NCBI GenBank assembly: GCA_963836735.1
Contig: CAWIKP010000020.1
Coordinates: 62,001-126,000, forward strand
Source of the DNA: JACCXG01 sp963836735
GTDB lineage: Bacteria; Acidobacteriota; Vicinamibacteria; Vicinamibacterales; 2-12-FULL-66-21
DNA: 64,000 nt
Reading direction: 5' to 3'
Position 1 is the first letter of the stretch. Each line of letters opens with the position of its first letter. This document shows positions 41,814-49,897 of this stretch, piece by piece. The notes under the pieces were generated by a model. The model did not search any database. It was not told where the DNA came from and saw nothing but the letters and a program-made list of their open reading frames with translations. The translations under genes were made by a program, and so were the position numbers.

Positions 41814-43235
41814 ATGACCCAGACCCTGGCACCCGATCGTGAGGTGCGCGATCTCCCCGATCCTCCCAAAGACCTTTGGCGCATCGTGGGCCCCGGCATT
41901 GTCGCCGCCGGTGTCGGGTTGTCGTCGGGTGAGTTCATCCTGTGGCCGTTCATCGCCTCGCAGGTCGGGCTGGTGTTCCTCTGGGGCGCGCTGCTCGGGG
42001 TCGGGACGCAGTTTTTCCTGAACATGGAGATCGAGCGCTACACGCTCGCGACCGGCGAGACGGCGCTGACCGGGTTCAACCGGTTCTGGAAGCACTGGGG
42101 TCTGCTGCTCGCGGTCCTCGTCTATTTCGCCAACCTGTGGCCGGGCTGGATCATGAGCTCGGCGACGCTGACGACGTTCATGTTCGGCGGCGATGCGCGC
42201 TACATTGCCATCAGCGCGTTGATCGTGATCGGCGCCTCGCTCACGCTCGCGCCGGTCGTGTATGTCGCGCTCGAACGGCTGCTCTTCGTGAAGGTCGCCG
42301 CGGTGGTCGTGCTCATGATCATGGCGGTCTGGCTCGCCATCGGCCCGGAGAGCTGGCGCGCGCTGCCGACCGGGTTCTCGAGCGCGGCGCGGTTCCCGAC
42401 CGAGCTCGGGTTCGCGCTGCTGATGGGAGCGGCGGCGTTCGCCGGCGCCGGCGGCGGCCAGAATCTCTGCCAGAGCAACTACATCCGCGACAAGGGGTTC
42501 GGTATGGGCCGGTACGTCCCGCGACTGGTCAGCCCGGTGACCGGCGTCGAAGAGGCGGCACCCAGGAGCCAGAGCTTCATCTTCGAACCCACCGACGCCA
42601 ACATGGGCCGGTGGCGGCGCTGGTGGCGGTTCGCGAATGTCGAGCAGGCGCTCACGTTCGTGCTGGTGACCATGGCGACGATCGCGCTGACGTCGATGCT
42701 CGCGCACTCGACGCTGTTCGGCCGGCCCGATCTTCCGAACAACGTCACCTTCCTCTTGCGCGAAGGCCGGCAGCTGCAGGTGATCGTCGCACCGTGGTTC
42801 GGCGTGCTGTTCTGGGCGATCGGCGCGTTCTCGCTCTTCGCGACGTCGATGGGCATCATCGACTACACGAGCCGGCTCGCCGCCGACGTGATCAAAACCA
42901 CCTATCTTCGCGGAACGTCCACGTCCGAGAGCCGTATGTACTTCCGGCTCGTCTGGGGCATGGTTGCGCTCGGCGTCACGATCATCCTGTCCGGGTTCAA
43001 CCAGCCGCTGGTGCTGCTGGTGATTTCCGCCTGCACCGGCGGGGCGATCATGTTCCTCTATTCGTTCCTGTTGATCGTGCTCAACCGGAACGCGTTGCCG
43101 GCGGCAATCCAACCGACGGCGTTCCGGATCGCGACCCTGGTCTGGTCCACCCTGTTCTTCGGCATTCTCTCCGCGCTCACGATCTGGCAGCAGCGCGAAG
43201 CAGTGATGCGCATCTTCGGCGGCCTGCGCGGATAG
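41814..43235 (+). CDS. Nramp-family-like transporter lacking the canonical metal motif
   Basis: 473 residues and about 11-12 hydrophobic helices, with overall Nramp (LeuT-fold) character: DLWRIVGPGIVAAGVGLSSGEFILWPF at the first helix and FALLMGAAAFAGAGGGQNLCQSNYIRDKGFG around the sixth. The DPGN metal-binding tetrad of helix 1 is replaced by VGLSSGEF, and no MPH motif is seen in helix 6. Mn/Fe transport is therefore not assured. Non-canonical relatives are widespread in Acidobacteria and Planctomycetes. Intact frame; an operator-like palindrome precedes the start. Confidence 0.78.
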   Translation: MTQTLAPDREVRDLPDPPKDLWRIVGPGIVAAGVGLSSGEFILWPFIASQVGLVFLWGALLGVGTQFFLNMEIERYTLATGETALTGFNRFWKHWGLLLAVLVYFANLWPGWIMSSATLTTFMFGGDARYIAISALIVIGASLTLAPVVYVALERLLFVKVAAVVVLMIMAVWLAIGPESWRALPTGFSSAARFPTELGFALLMGAAAFAGAGGGQNLCQSNYIRDKGFGMGRYVPRLVSPVTGVEEAAPRSQSFIFEPTDANMGRWRRWWRFANVEQALTFVLVTMATIALTSMLAHSTLFGRPDLPNNVTFLLREGRQLQVIVAPWFGVLFWAIGAFSLFATSMGIIDYTSRLAADVIKTTYLRGTSTSESRMYFRLVWGMVALGVTIILSGFNQPLVLLVISACTGGAIMFLYSFLLIVLNRNALPAAIQPTAFRIATLVWSTLFFGILSALTIWQQREAVMRIFGGLRG

Positions 43236-43266
43236 CCCGCGGGCCGCGGCGACGCGGAGGAGTCCT

Positions 43267-45708
43267 ATGCGAGCCTTCCTCGACAACCTCGGCCGCGACC
43301 TGCGGTACACCAGACGATCGCTGTTTCGCCAGCCGCTGCTCGTCACCGCTGCCGCGTTGTCGATCGGCGTCGCGGTCGCGGCCAACGCGGTGATTTTCGG
43401 CCTCGCCAACGACCTGCTGCTGTCGGCTCCGTCGGCGCGCCAGCCCGAGCAGCTCGCGTATCTCCGGACGGCAAACAGCAGCCACGTGTCGTACCCGCAG
43501 TGGAGCGAGCTCAACGAGAGCGGCGCCCTGGCAGGCATCGCGGGATACCAGATTGAGATCGAGGTGAACTGGACTGGACCGGAACAGTCCATTTCAATGC
43601 TGCCGCTGATCGTGACCCCCAACTTCTTCGACCTGCTGGGAGTGCCGATCGCGCAGGGGCGCGGGTTCACGACCGCCGAGGCGCTCCCCGAGCGACAGGC
43701 CGGCGTCGCGGTGATCAGTCACACGTTTTGGCAGAACCGGCTCGGCGGCGATCCGGCGGCCGTCGGCCGCGTGCTCACGTTCAACGGTCGCCCCTACACG
43801 GTGCTGGGGATCCTGCCCGCCGGCCTCCGCGCGGTGCCTGGTCTGGGCATCGCGCCGGAGGTCTACCTGCCGATCAGCCGCGATCTGCTGCCGGAGATCG
43901 ACAGGCGCGATTCTTCGGCGGTCATGCTGATCGGCCGCTTACATCCGGATCAGGGCCTCCAGCAGGGACGCGCAGCGCTGCAGACGGTGATGCTCCGCCT
44001 GGATCAGGAGCACGGCGTCGAAGAGCTCGGAGGTGTCAGGCAGTTCGCGGGCGCCGGCGGCCTCCGGCAGATCGGTGCATTCGACGACCTGGCGGTGTTC
44101 TTTGCCATTCTGGGTATCGCGGTTGCGCTCGTGCTGACAATCGCGTGCGCGAACGTCGCGGGCCTGCTGCTGTCTCGCGGGGTCGGGCAGGGCCGGGAGG
44201 CCGCCCTCCGTGCAGCCCTCGGCGCAAGCCGGTCGCGGCTAGTGCAGCAGCAGTTGACCGAGGCCGGCTGGCTCGCGCTGCTCGGCACGACGACGGGAAT
44301 CCTTCTGTCCGTGGCGACGAGCACGTTCCTCACGCGCCTCCGGCTGCCGCTGCCGCTGCCAATCGAGCTCCATGCCGGCATCGACTTCCGTCTGCTGACC
44401 ATGTCGCTGGTGATGCTCGTCGCGGTCACACTGCTGAGCGGTCTTCTCCCCGCGGTGCGCCTCACCCGTCCCTCACTGTTGCCTGCGATCAAGTCCGGCG
44501 CGGGCCAGGCCGCGCGCCGCCGCTGGAGTCTGCGCCCGGTGCTCGTGACCTCGCAGGTCGCCGTCGCGCTGGTTCTGCTGCTCACGGCGTTCCTGTTCGT
44601 GCGCAACCTCTCTCGCGCGCAGGAGGTCGACCCGGGCTTCGACACGGCCCATACACTGGTGGCGCAGATCGGGTTCGTCGAAGGACGCCACACGGCGGAC
44701 AGCCGTGCGGCTTTCCTCGCGGCCGCCATCGAACGTCTCACCGCCCATCCCGGCATTCGTGCAGCGACTTACGCGCGCGGCGTTCCGCTGACGCTGCGCA
44801 GCGGCACCACCACAGGCACGGACTTGAAGATGACCGACGGTGGCGAAGCGTTTCGCGCCACATATCAGTCCAATGCCGTCGGTCCAGCCTACTTTTCCAC
44901 GATGGGAATCCGCCTGATTGCGGGGCGCGAATTCCTGCAGAGCGATCGGCCCGGAAGCCCGCTGGTGGCCATCGTCAGCGAGGAGTTCGTCCGCCGCTAT
45001 CTTGGAGGACGGAGTCCGCTCGGCCGTCAGCTGCTCCTTCCAGGTCCACGGGATCAGTCCTACCCGGTCGAGATCGTCGGCGTTGTCGCCGACACCAGGT
45101 ACCGCACCATCGGAGAAGAGCGGCAGGCCGCTGTCTACGAGTCGTTCCTGCAGCGCGGCAACCGCGGACGGTTCGTCCACGTGCTGGTGAGCGCCGAAGG
45201 TAGTGGCGAGGGGGTAACCCGCGAGGTTCAACGAACGCTGGCATCGATGGATCCGACCTCCGCGGTCGAAGTGGAACCGATGCGCGAGGCCCTGGCGTTC
45301 GCGTTCCTCCCCAGTCAGCTGGGGGCGTGGATCCTCGGGACGCTCGGGCTGCTCGGACTCGGGCTGGCGATGATGGGCCTGTACGCGACCATCGCCTCGT
45401 CGGTCAGCCGCAGAACCTTCGAGATCGGCGTGCGGATGGCACTCGGGGCGACGCGGCGGGCAGTTCTCGCCCTCGTGCTGCGCGATGCCGCCATCCTTGC
45501 GATTACCGGCATCACGATCGGTGTCGCGCTTGCGGTCTTCATCACCCCGCCGCTCGCGATGTTCCTGGTCGCTGGGCTGAGTCCGTCGGATCCACTGACC
45601 TTCGCGGGCACGGCCGCGCTGCTCCTGATCGTCAGCCTTGCCGCAGCAGCGAGTCCTGCCCTCAGGGCAATGCGCGTTGAGCCCGTGCAAGCGCTGCGCA
45701 TGGAGTGA
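43267..45708 (+). CDS. ADOP-type FtsX/MacB-like permease
   Basis: 813 residues, with GGAGGAG before the ATG. Starts MRAFLDNLGRDLRYTRRSLFRQP, the typical acidobacterial duplicated orphan permease (ADOP) N-terminus. Two MacB periplasmic core domains (MLPLIVTPNFFDLLGVPIAQGRGF and AVGPAYFSTMGIRLIAGREF) alternate with two FtsX modules (four-helix sets around 44080-44480 and 45320-45690, ending ALRAMRVEPVQALRME). No ATPase is adjacent, as usual for orphan ADOPs. It may work with a distant MacB-like ATPase in export or mechanotransmission. Intact frame. Confidence 0.95.
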   Translation: MRAFLDNLGRDLRYTRRSLFRQPLLVTAAALSIGVAVAANAVIFGLANDLLLSAPSARQPEQLAYLRTANSSHVSYPQWSELNESGALAGIAGYQIEIEVNWTGPEQSISMLPLIVTPNFFDLLGVPIAQGRGFTTAEALPERQAGVAVISHTFWQNRLGGDPAAVGRVLTFNGRPYTVLGILPAGLRAVPGLGIAPEVYLPISRDLLPEIDRRDSSAVMLIGRLHPDQGLQQGRAALQTVMLRLDQEHGVEELGGVRQFAGAGGLRQIGAFDDLAVFFAILGIAVALVLTIACANVAGLLLSRGVGQGREAALRAALGASRSRLVQQQLTEAGWLALLGTTTGILLSVATSTFLTRLRLPLPLPIELHAGIDFRLLTMSLVMLVAVTLLSGLLPAVRLTRPSLLPAIKSGAGQAARRRWSLRPVLVTSQVAVALVLLLTAFLFVRNLSRAQEVDPGFDTAHTLVAQIGFVEGRHTADSRAAFLAAAIERLTAHPGIRAATYARGVPLTLRSGTTTGTDLKMTDGGEAFRATYQSNAVGPAYFSTMGIRLIAGREFLQSDRPGSPLVAIVSEEFVRRYLGGRSPLGRQLLLPGPRDQSYPVEIVGVVADTRYRTIGEERQAAVYESFLQRGNRGRFVHVLVSAEGSGEGVTREVQRTLASMDPTSAVEVEPMREALAFAFLPSQLGAWILGTLGLLGLGLAMMGLYATIASSVSRRTFEIGVRMALGATRRAVLALVLRDAAILAITGITIGVALAVFITPPLAMFLVAGLSPSDPLTFAGTAALLLIVSLAAAASPALRAMRVEPVQALRME

Positions 45709-45848
45709 GAATGAAATCCGCGCTGGTATTGCACAAAAGCTTTCACAGGAGGGCAAGGAGATCAGGAGGATCCGTTGTCAAAAGAAAAACTCCTGGACTC
45801 TTTTCCCTCTTGTAAAGAATTCTTTGGCGGACGGAAGTCAATCACGCA

Positions 45849-46838
45849 TCAGCGCGCAGTCGTCAGGCTGCCGCGAACGCGATCGTAGAAGAGTCCCGCG
45901 AGCACTTCGTTTCCCTCACGGGTCAGGTGCAAGCCATCGTCGCCGACCAGCGTCGCTTCGCGGCCGAGGAACGCCGTGTAGGCGTCGACCAGCAGCGCGT
46001 TCTCGGAGCTGACCATCGCCATCAGCTTCGCGTTCGTTTCCTGGATGGCGCGGCTGTCGATGGCCCGATCCCGCGGACCCGTGGCCTTGCGCGGCGGCGT
46101 CAGGGTACTCACGATCACATACCGCACGCCGCGGCCGCGGGCATTCCGCACATCGGTCCTCAGGGCGTTGACGACGGTGTCGGCGGCGGACACGCCGTAG
46201 TTCAGGAGATCGTTGTAGCCCTCGAGGAGAAGAAGCGCTTCCGGCCGCTCGGCGTCGAGCTCCGCGATCAGCCGCGACACGCCGTCGCTCGCGTACTCTC
46301 CACCCTTCCCCTTGTTCGAGACGCTCGGCGTCTCCGCGGGGAAACTGATCATCAGCTCTCCCTGCAACACCGCAGGATAGGAGTGCACGGGATCGACGAA
46401 GGTCGGTCGGATGTAGAGCGAACGCCCATCCTCGCCCGCGGTCACACTGTCGCCGAAGGCCATGTACTTATGCGCGTTGAGCGTCACCGCGACGAGCGTG
46501 ACGGTGAACGAGCAGGCCGTCTGACGGCCGAGCGAGTCGTTGGCGATGCAGGTGGCGTTCGTCGTCCCCGCCGGAAACGTGGAGCCGGATGGGGGGTTGC
46601 ACGCAACCACCACGGGCGGCAGGCCGCCCGTCACGGTTGCCGGCGGGTAGGTGATGGGTTCGCCCGCGCCGACGATGCCGGAAAGCGTTATCGACGGGGG
46701 ACACAAGACCTGGGGCGCATCCGGGGGCGGCGGCTGGGTTGGCGGATCGCTGCACGCCGAGACACACGCCAGCAGGGGCACGACGACCCACTGGGTGAGA
46801 CGGTAGATTGAGAAAGAGTGTGTCGGCCGCCGCTCCAT
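45849..46838 (-). CDS. SGNH/GDSL hydrolase lipoprotein with HYR-like domain
   Basis: 329 residues. The N-terminal hydrophobic segment ends LLACVSACSD (lipobox-like). A ~100-residue HYR/Ig-like domain (ITYPPATVTGGLPPVVVACNPPSGSTFPAGTTNATC) is followed by the SGNH hydrolase: block I AFGDSVTAGE (Ser nucleophile), block III LLEGYNDLLN, block V DDGLHLTREGNEVL (Asp/His). Likely a periplasmic or surface esterase acting on polysaccharide acetyl groups or lipids. Intact; convergent with the ADOP gene over a 140-bp gap in which I see no gene. Confidence 0.88.
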   Translation of the reverse strand: MERRPTHSFSIYRLTQWVVVPLLACVSACSDPPTQPPPPDAPQVLCPPSITLSGIVGAGEPITYPPATVTGGLPPVVVACNPPSGSTFPAGTTNATCIANDSLGRQTACSFTVTLVAVTLNAHKYMAFGDSVTAGEDGRSLYIRPTFVDPVHSYPAVLQGELMISFPAETPSVSNKGKGGEYASDGVSRLIAELDAERPEALLLLEGYNDLLNYGVSAADTVVNALRTDVRNARGRGVRYVIVSTLTPPRKATGPRDRAIDSRAIQETNAKLMAMVSSENALLVDAYTAFLGREATLVGDDGLHLTREGNEVLAGLFYDRVRGSLTTAR

Positions 46839-47271
46839 GACCCGCAGGGTTGGTCAACTGAACTATACCGAATCCAGCTCTGCTACGCGATTGGCTCAAC
46901 TGTTCTGGGGCCCATTCGTCTTATGGCGCGGGTTCGAGGGTTCGGTAATGGGCTGTGGGATCGTTAGCAGGACTCGAAGCATTACTAATTGTTCGCGGGG
47001 GTGGGGCCCCGCGAACAATCAAATAATGCAGATCCAGTCGCGGTGACTACTCCACAGTGCGAGGGCGCCAGACCGATCCCACACTCGATCCCGGGAGCGG
47101 CGATGCTGCGATGAATGACACGCGCGTGACGCACGCGTGGCAAAACGATGGCGGTTTCCACCGGCGTGTACTCGGATCGGAACGGCGTTGTGCGCGCGAG
47201 ATGACACTCGCTCTGTGACAATTCAACGACGTGCGCGCGGGCCGTAAGCAATCGCGATCGCACGGCGGTAT
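46839..47271. other. Intergenic region with a single strong hairpin
   Basis: 433 bp between two divergently transcribed genes (SGNH minus, CotH plus). I see no coding sequence. A hairpin at 46988-47019 (ATTGTTCGCGGGG, GTGGGG, CCCCGCGAACAAT) is its only clear structure; its GGGGGTGGGGCCCC core resembles the inverted repeat at 25956-26163. The rest probably holds promoters for both genes, but no convincing -35/-10 pair is visible. Confidence 0.6.
46988..47019. repeat. Strong hairpin, GC-rich
   Basis: ATTGTTCGCGGGG (46988-47000) pairs perfectly with CCCCGCGAACAAT (47007-47019) around a 6-nt loop. It is flanked by AT-rich sequence (ATTACTA and CAAATAATG). Not followed by a T-tract on either strand, so a terminator is not supported. 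A REP-like or protein-binding site is more likely. Confidence 0.6.
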
Positions 47272-48543
47272 GTGGGATGCATGGGTTCCCGAGAACCGCG
47301 CAACACCGCAGTGACCGCTGATTCGATATCGCGCTTCATTCATACCTTCATCCCGACAGCGATGGTGGCGGTCGTCCTGCATCCTGCACTGGCGCAGGGT
47401 CAGGCGGCCGCCGATCTCTTCAACCCTGACGCGGTGCAGGACGTCAGGCTCGCGATCAATTCACGCGACTACCGCGAGCTGCGCGACCACTATCAGGAGA
47501 ACACCTACTACACTGCCGATCTGTCGTGGCGGGGCCTGCGCGTGCGCAACGTCGGCGTGCGCAACCGCGGCATGGGCAGCCGCAATCCGATCAAGCTCGG
47601 CCTCCGCGTCGACTTCGATCGCTACACGACCGGCCAGACGTTTCTCGGCTTGCGCTCGTTGATCCTCGACAACAACTGGCAGGATCCATCACTCCTCGCC
47701 GAACGCGCGGCGATGGCGTTCATCGAGCGCCTCGGCGAACCAGCGCCGCGCGAATCGTACTGCCGCCTCTACATCAACGACGTGTTCCAGGGGCTGTATT
47801 CGATTGTCGAAAACGTGGACGCCCGGTTCATCGCCCGCGCCTACGACAGCGACCAGGGCTACCTGTTTCACTTCGACTACGCGCGCGAGTGGCATGGCGA
47901 GGATCTCGGCGACGATCTCGCTGCCTACAAGGCGTTCTTCGATCCCGAGACGCACAAGCTCGAGGCGGACGCCACCCTCTACGCACCGATCCGCGACCTG
48001 TTCCGGGAAGTCAATGCCCCGGACGGTGCGGTCTGGCGCGAGCGGGTGGAGCAGTTCATCGACCTCCGGCAGCTGGTGCGCCACGTCGCCATCGACACCT
48101 TCCTCTCGGAAGACGACGGCTTCATCGGCGCCTTCGGCATGAACAACTTCTTCCTCTATCGGCCCCAGGGATCCACCGTCCATCGCGTGATCCCGTGGGA
48201 CAAGGACAACGCGTTCGCCGATGTCGAGCGATCGATCTTCGCGCGGACCACCGAGAACGTGCTGTTCAGGCGGGCGCTCGGCTACAGCGATCTCCGCGCG
48301 CTCTATCTCGACGCGCTCGAACAGAGCGCGCGCTCGGCGGCAGACGAGGGATGGCTGGTCAACGAGATCGAACGGCTGGCAGCGCTTGCGGCCGGGCCGG
48401 CCTCCGAGGACACGTTGAAGCAGTTCTCGACCGACGCCTTCATCGAGGCCGTCGATCGGATCCGCCGATTCGCTGCCGAACGGTCCCGCCTCGTGCTGCA
48501 GGAGGTCTCGCGTGCGCGGGCGGCTTCGGGACACGCGCCATGA
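47272..48543 (+). CDS. CotH kinase-family secreted protein
   Basis: GTG at 47272 or ATG at 47281. Signal-like segment FIHTFIPTAMVAVVLHPALAQG. The CotH kinase fold shows IKLGLRVDFDRY, LRSLILDNNWQDPSLLAERAAMAF, ESYCRLYINDVFQGLYSIVENVD and the metal-binding PWDKDNAF. CotH proteins are atypical secreted kinases, first known from spore coats but present in many non-spore-formers. The stop overlaps the next gene start (ATGA), so it is coupled to a porin and, 2 nt later, a TolB-TPR protein. Intact. Confidence 0.9.
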   Translation: MGCMGSREPRNTAVTADSISRFIHTFIPTAMVAVVLHPALAQGQAAADLFNPDAVQDVRLAINSRDYRELRDHYQENTYYTADLSWRGLRVRNVGVRNRGMGSRNPIKLGLRVDFDRYTTGQTFLGLRSLILDNNWQDPSLLAERAAMAFIERLGEPAPRESYCRLYINDVFQGLYSIVENVDARFIARAYDSDQGYLFHFDYAREWHGEDLGDDLAAYKAFFDPETHKLEADATLYAPIRDLFREVNAPDGAVWRERVEQFIDLRQLVRHVAIDTFLSEDDGFIGAFGMNNFFLYRPQGSTVHRVIPWDKDNAFADVERSIFARTTENVLFRRALGYSDLRALYLDALEQSARSAADEGWLVNEIERLAALAAGPASEDTLKQFSTDAFIEAVDRIRRFAAERSRLVLQEVSRARAASGHAP

Positions 48544-49895
48544 GCTTTCTCCTCGTCTGGCCGGTATTGACCGCGATCTTCTTGCCTGCGAACGTGCCGC
48601 TGGAGCGGTTCGCGGCGGCGCCTTCGCTCGTCTCGCCGGCGCCGGTGCCCGAAGAACGTCAACCCGCCGGGGCGGCGGAACAGGACCACACGAAACACAA
48701 GAACAAGCCGGCGAAAACACCCGATCGGTTCCGGTGGGATGAGCATCCATCCCTGCACTTCGGAAAGGGAACACGCATCGACTTCCGTGCGCGGTTGCAG
48801 GGCGACGTCCGCGAATCGGATGCGTTCCTCGACGCGGCCGAAGAGAACATGGGACTCGACATCGCCCGCCGGCGCGTCGGCGTCGAGGGCGAGATCCGCA
48901 ATGCGGTCGATTTCCAGGTCGAAGCGGAGCTCGGAAACGATGAGCCCTGGCGCGACGTGTATGCGAACTATCGGCAGCACCCCGCCGTCCAGGTGCAGGG
49001 GGGACACTTCAAGCTCCCGTTCAGCCTCGACGAGAACACCAGCCCGACCAACCTCGATTTCGTCTATCGCTCACGCGCGGCAAGCCAGCTGGCTCCCGGT
49101 CGGGATCTCGGGATCATGGTGCATGGGAGGGTGCTCGATCGGGCTCTGGCTTACGAAGCAGGCCTGTTCAATCACGACGGCCGCAACGCGCGGACCGCTG
49201 ATTCCGATCGCATCTACGGCGGACGCACGCTCGCGGCCCGTCTGACGTTTCAGCCGTTTCGAACCGACCGGGACTGGAAGAGCGATCTGCAGATCGGCGC
49301 GGCGTTCACGGCGAGTCCGCTCGACGAGGGCTTCCCGGATCTGCGCGGCCGCACCGCTCTGGACATGCGGTTCTATCGCCCGGACATCTGGGTCGAAGGA
49401 AACCGCCGGCGCGTCGGCGCCGAGCTGCGATGGCGTCCCGGTCCGTTTTCGGTCAAGTCCGAGTACATCCGGGTGACCGACGAGCGGCGCGGCCAGAGCG
49501 TGGACGACACGGACCTGCCCCCCGCCGTTGCCGATGGCTGGTACGTGAGCGGGACCTGGGCGCTGACCGGTGAAGCCAAGGCGAAGGGGCTCGAGGTCCC
49601 CCGGCGGCCGTTCTTACGGGGCGGCCCGGGCGTTATTGAAGTAGCAGCCCGTGTGGAACGGCTGGGCTTCGGCAACGCCGCGACCGACGAAAGCGGGTCG
49701 GAGGGGTCTCGGGCCGAGGTCATCGCCGGCAACAGCGATCGGGTCGGGACCTTCGGCGTCAACTGGTACGCGAACCGGTGGGTCAAGGTACAGTTCAATA
49801 TCCTGCACGACACGTTGCGCGATCCTTCACTGGGACCGCTCCCCGACAGGACTGGTTACTGGAGCCGCGTGCTGCGGTTCCAGGTATCACTCTGA
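48540..49895 (+). CDS. OprP/OprO-like phosphate-selective porin
   Basis: Starts with an ATG overlapping the CotH stop. A short signal-like N-terminus and a charged linker (EQDHTKHKNKPAKTPDRFRW) precede a beta-barrel with GTRIDFRARLQGDV, MGLDIARRRVGVEGEIRNAVDFQVEAEL, YRQHPAVQVQGGHFKLPFSLDENTS (a hallmark of the OprP family), RDLGIMVHGRVLDRALAYEAGLF and the C-terminal YWSRVLRFQVSL ending in a BAM-type signal. OprP and OprO take up phosphate and polyphosphate in Pseudomonas; ligand here is inferred only by family. Intact, 451 residues. Confidence 0.88.
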   Translation: MSFLLVWPVLTAIFLPANVPLERFAAAPSLVSPAPVPEERQPAGAAEQDHTKHKNKPAKTPDRFRWDEHPSLHFGKGTRIDFRARLQGDVRESDAFLDAAEENMGLDIARRRVGVEGEIRNAVDFQVEAELGNDEPWRDVYANYRQHPAVQVQGGHFKLPFSLDENTSPTNLDFVYRSRAASQLAPGRDLGIMVHGRVLDRALAYEAGLFNHDGRNARTADSDRIYGGRTLAARLTFQPFRTDRDWKSDLQIGAAFTASPLDEGFPDLRGRTALDMRFYRPDIWVEGNRRRVGAELRWRPGPFSVKSEYIRVTDERRGQSVDDTDLPPAVADGWYVSGTWALTGEAKAKGLEVPRRPFLRGGPGVIEVAARVERLGFGNAATDESGSEGSRAEVIAGNSDRVGTFGVNWYANRWVKVQFNILHDTLRDPSLGPLPDRTGYWSRVLRFQVSL

Positions 49896-49897
49896 CG

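Noticed and set aside
41781..43670. 629-codon antisense open frame over the Nramp-like gene
   Set aside because: Shadow of the transporter; no recognisable domains, low-complexity charged residues, and extends into the ADOP gene on the opposite strand.
45709..45848. Small gene in the ADOP/SGNH gap
   Set aside because: GGAGG-like motifs occur but no open frame of more than about 25 codons with a start follows them.
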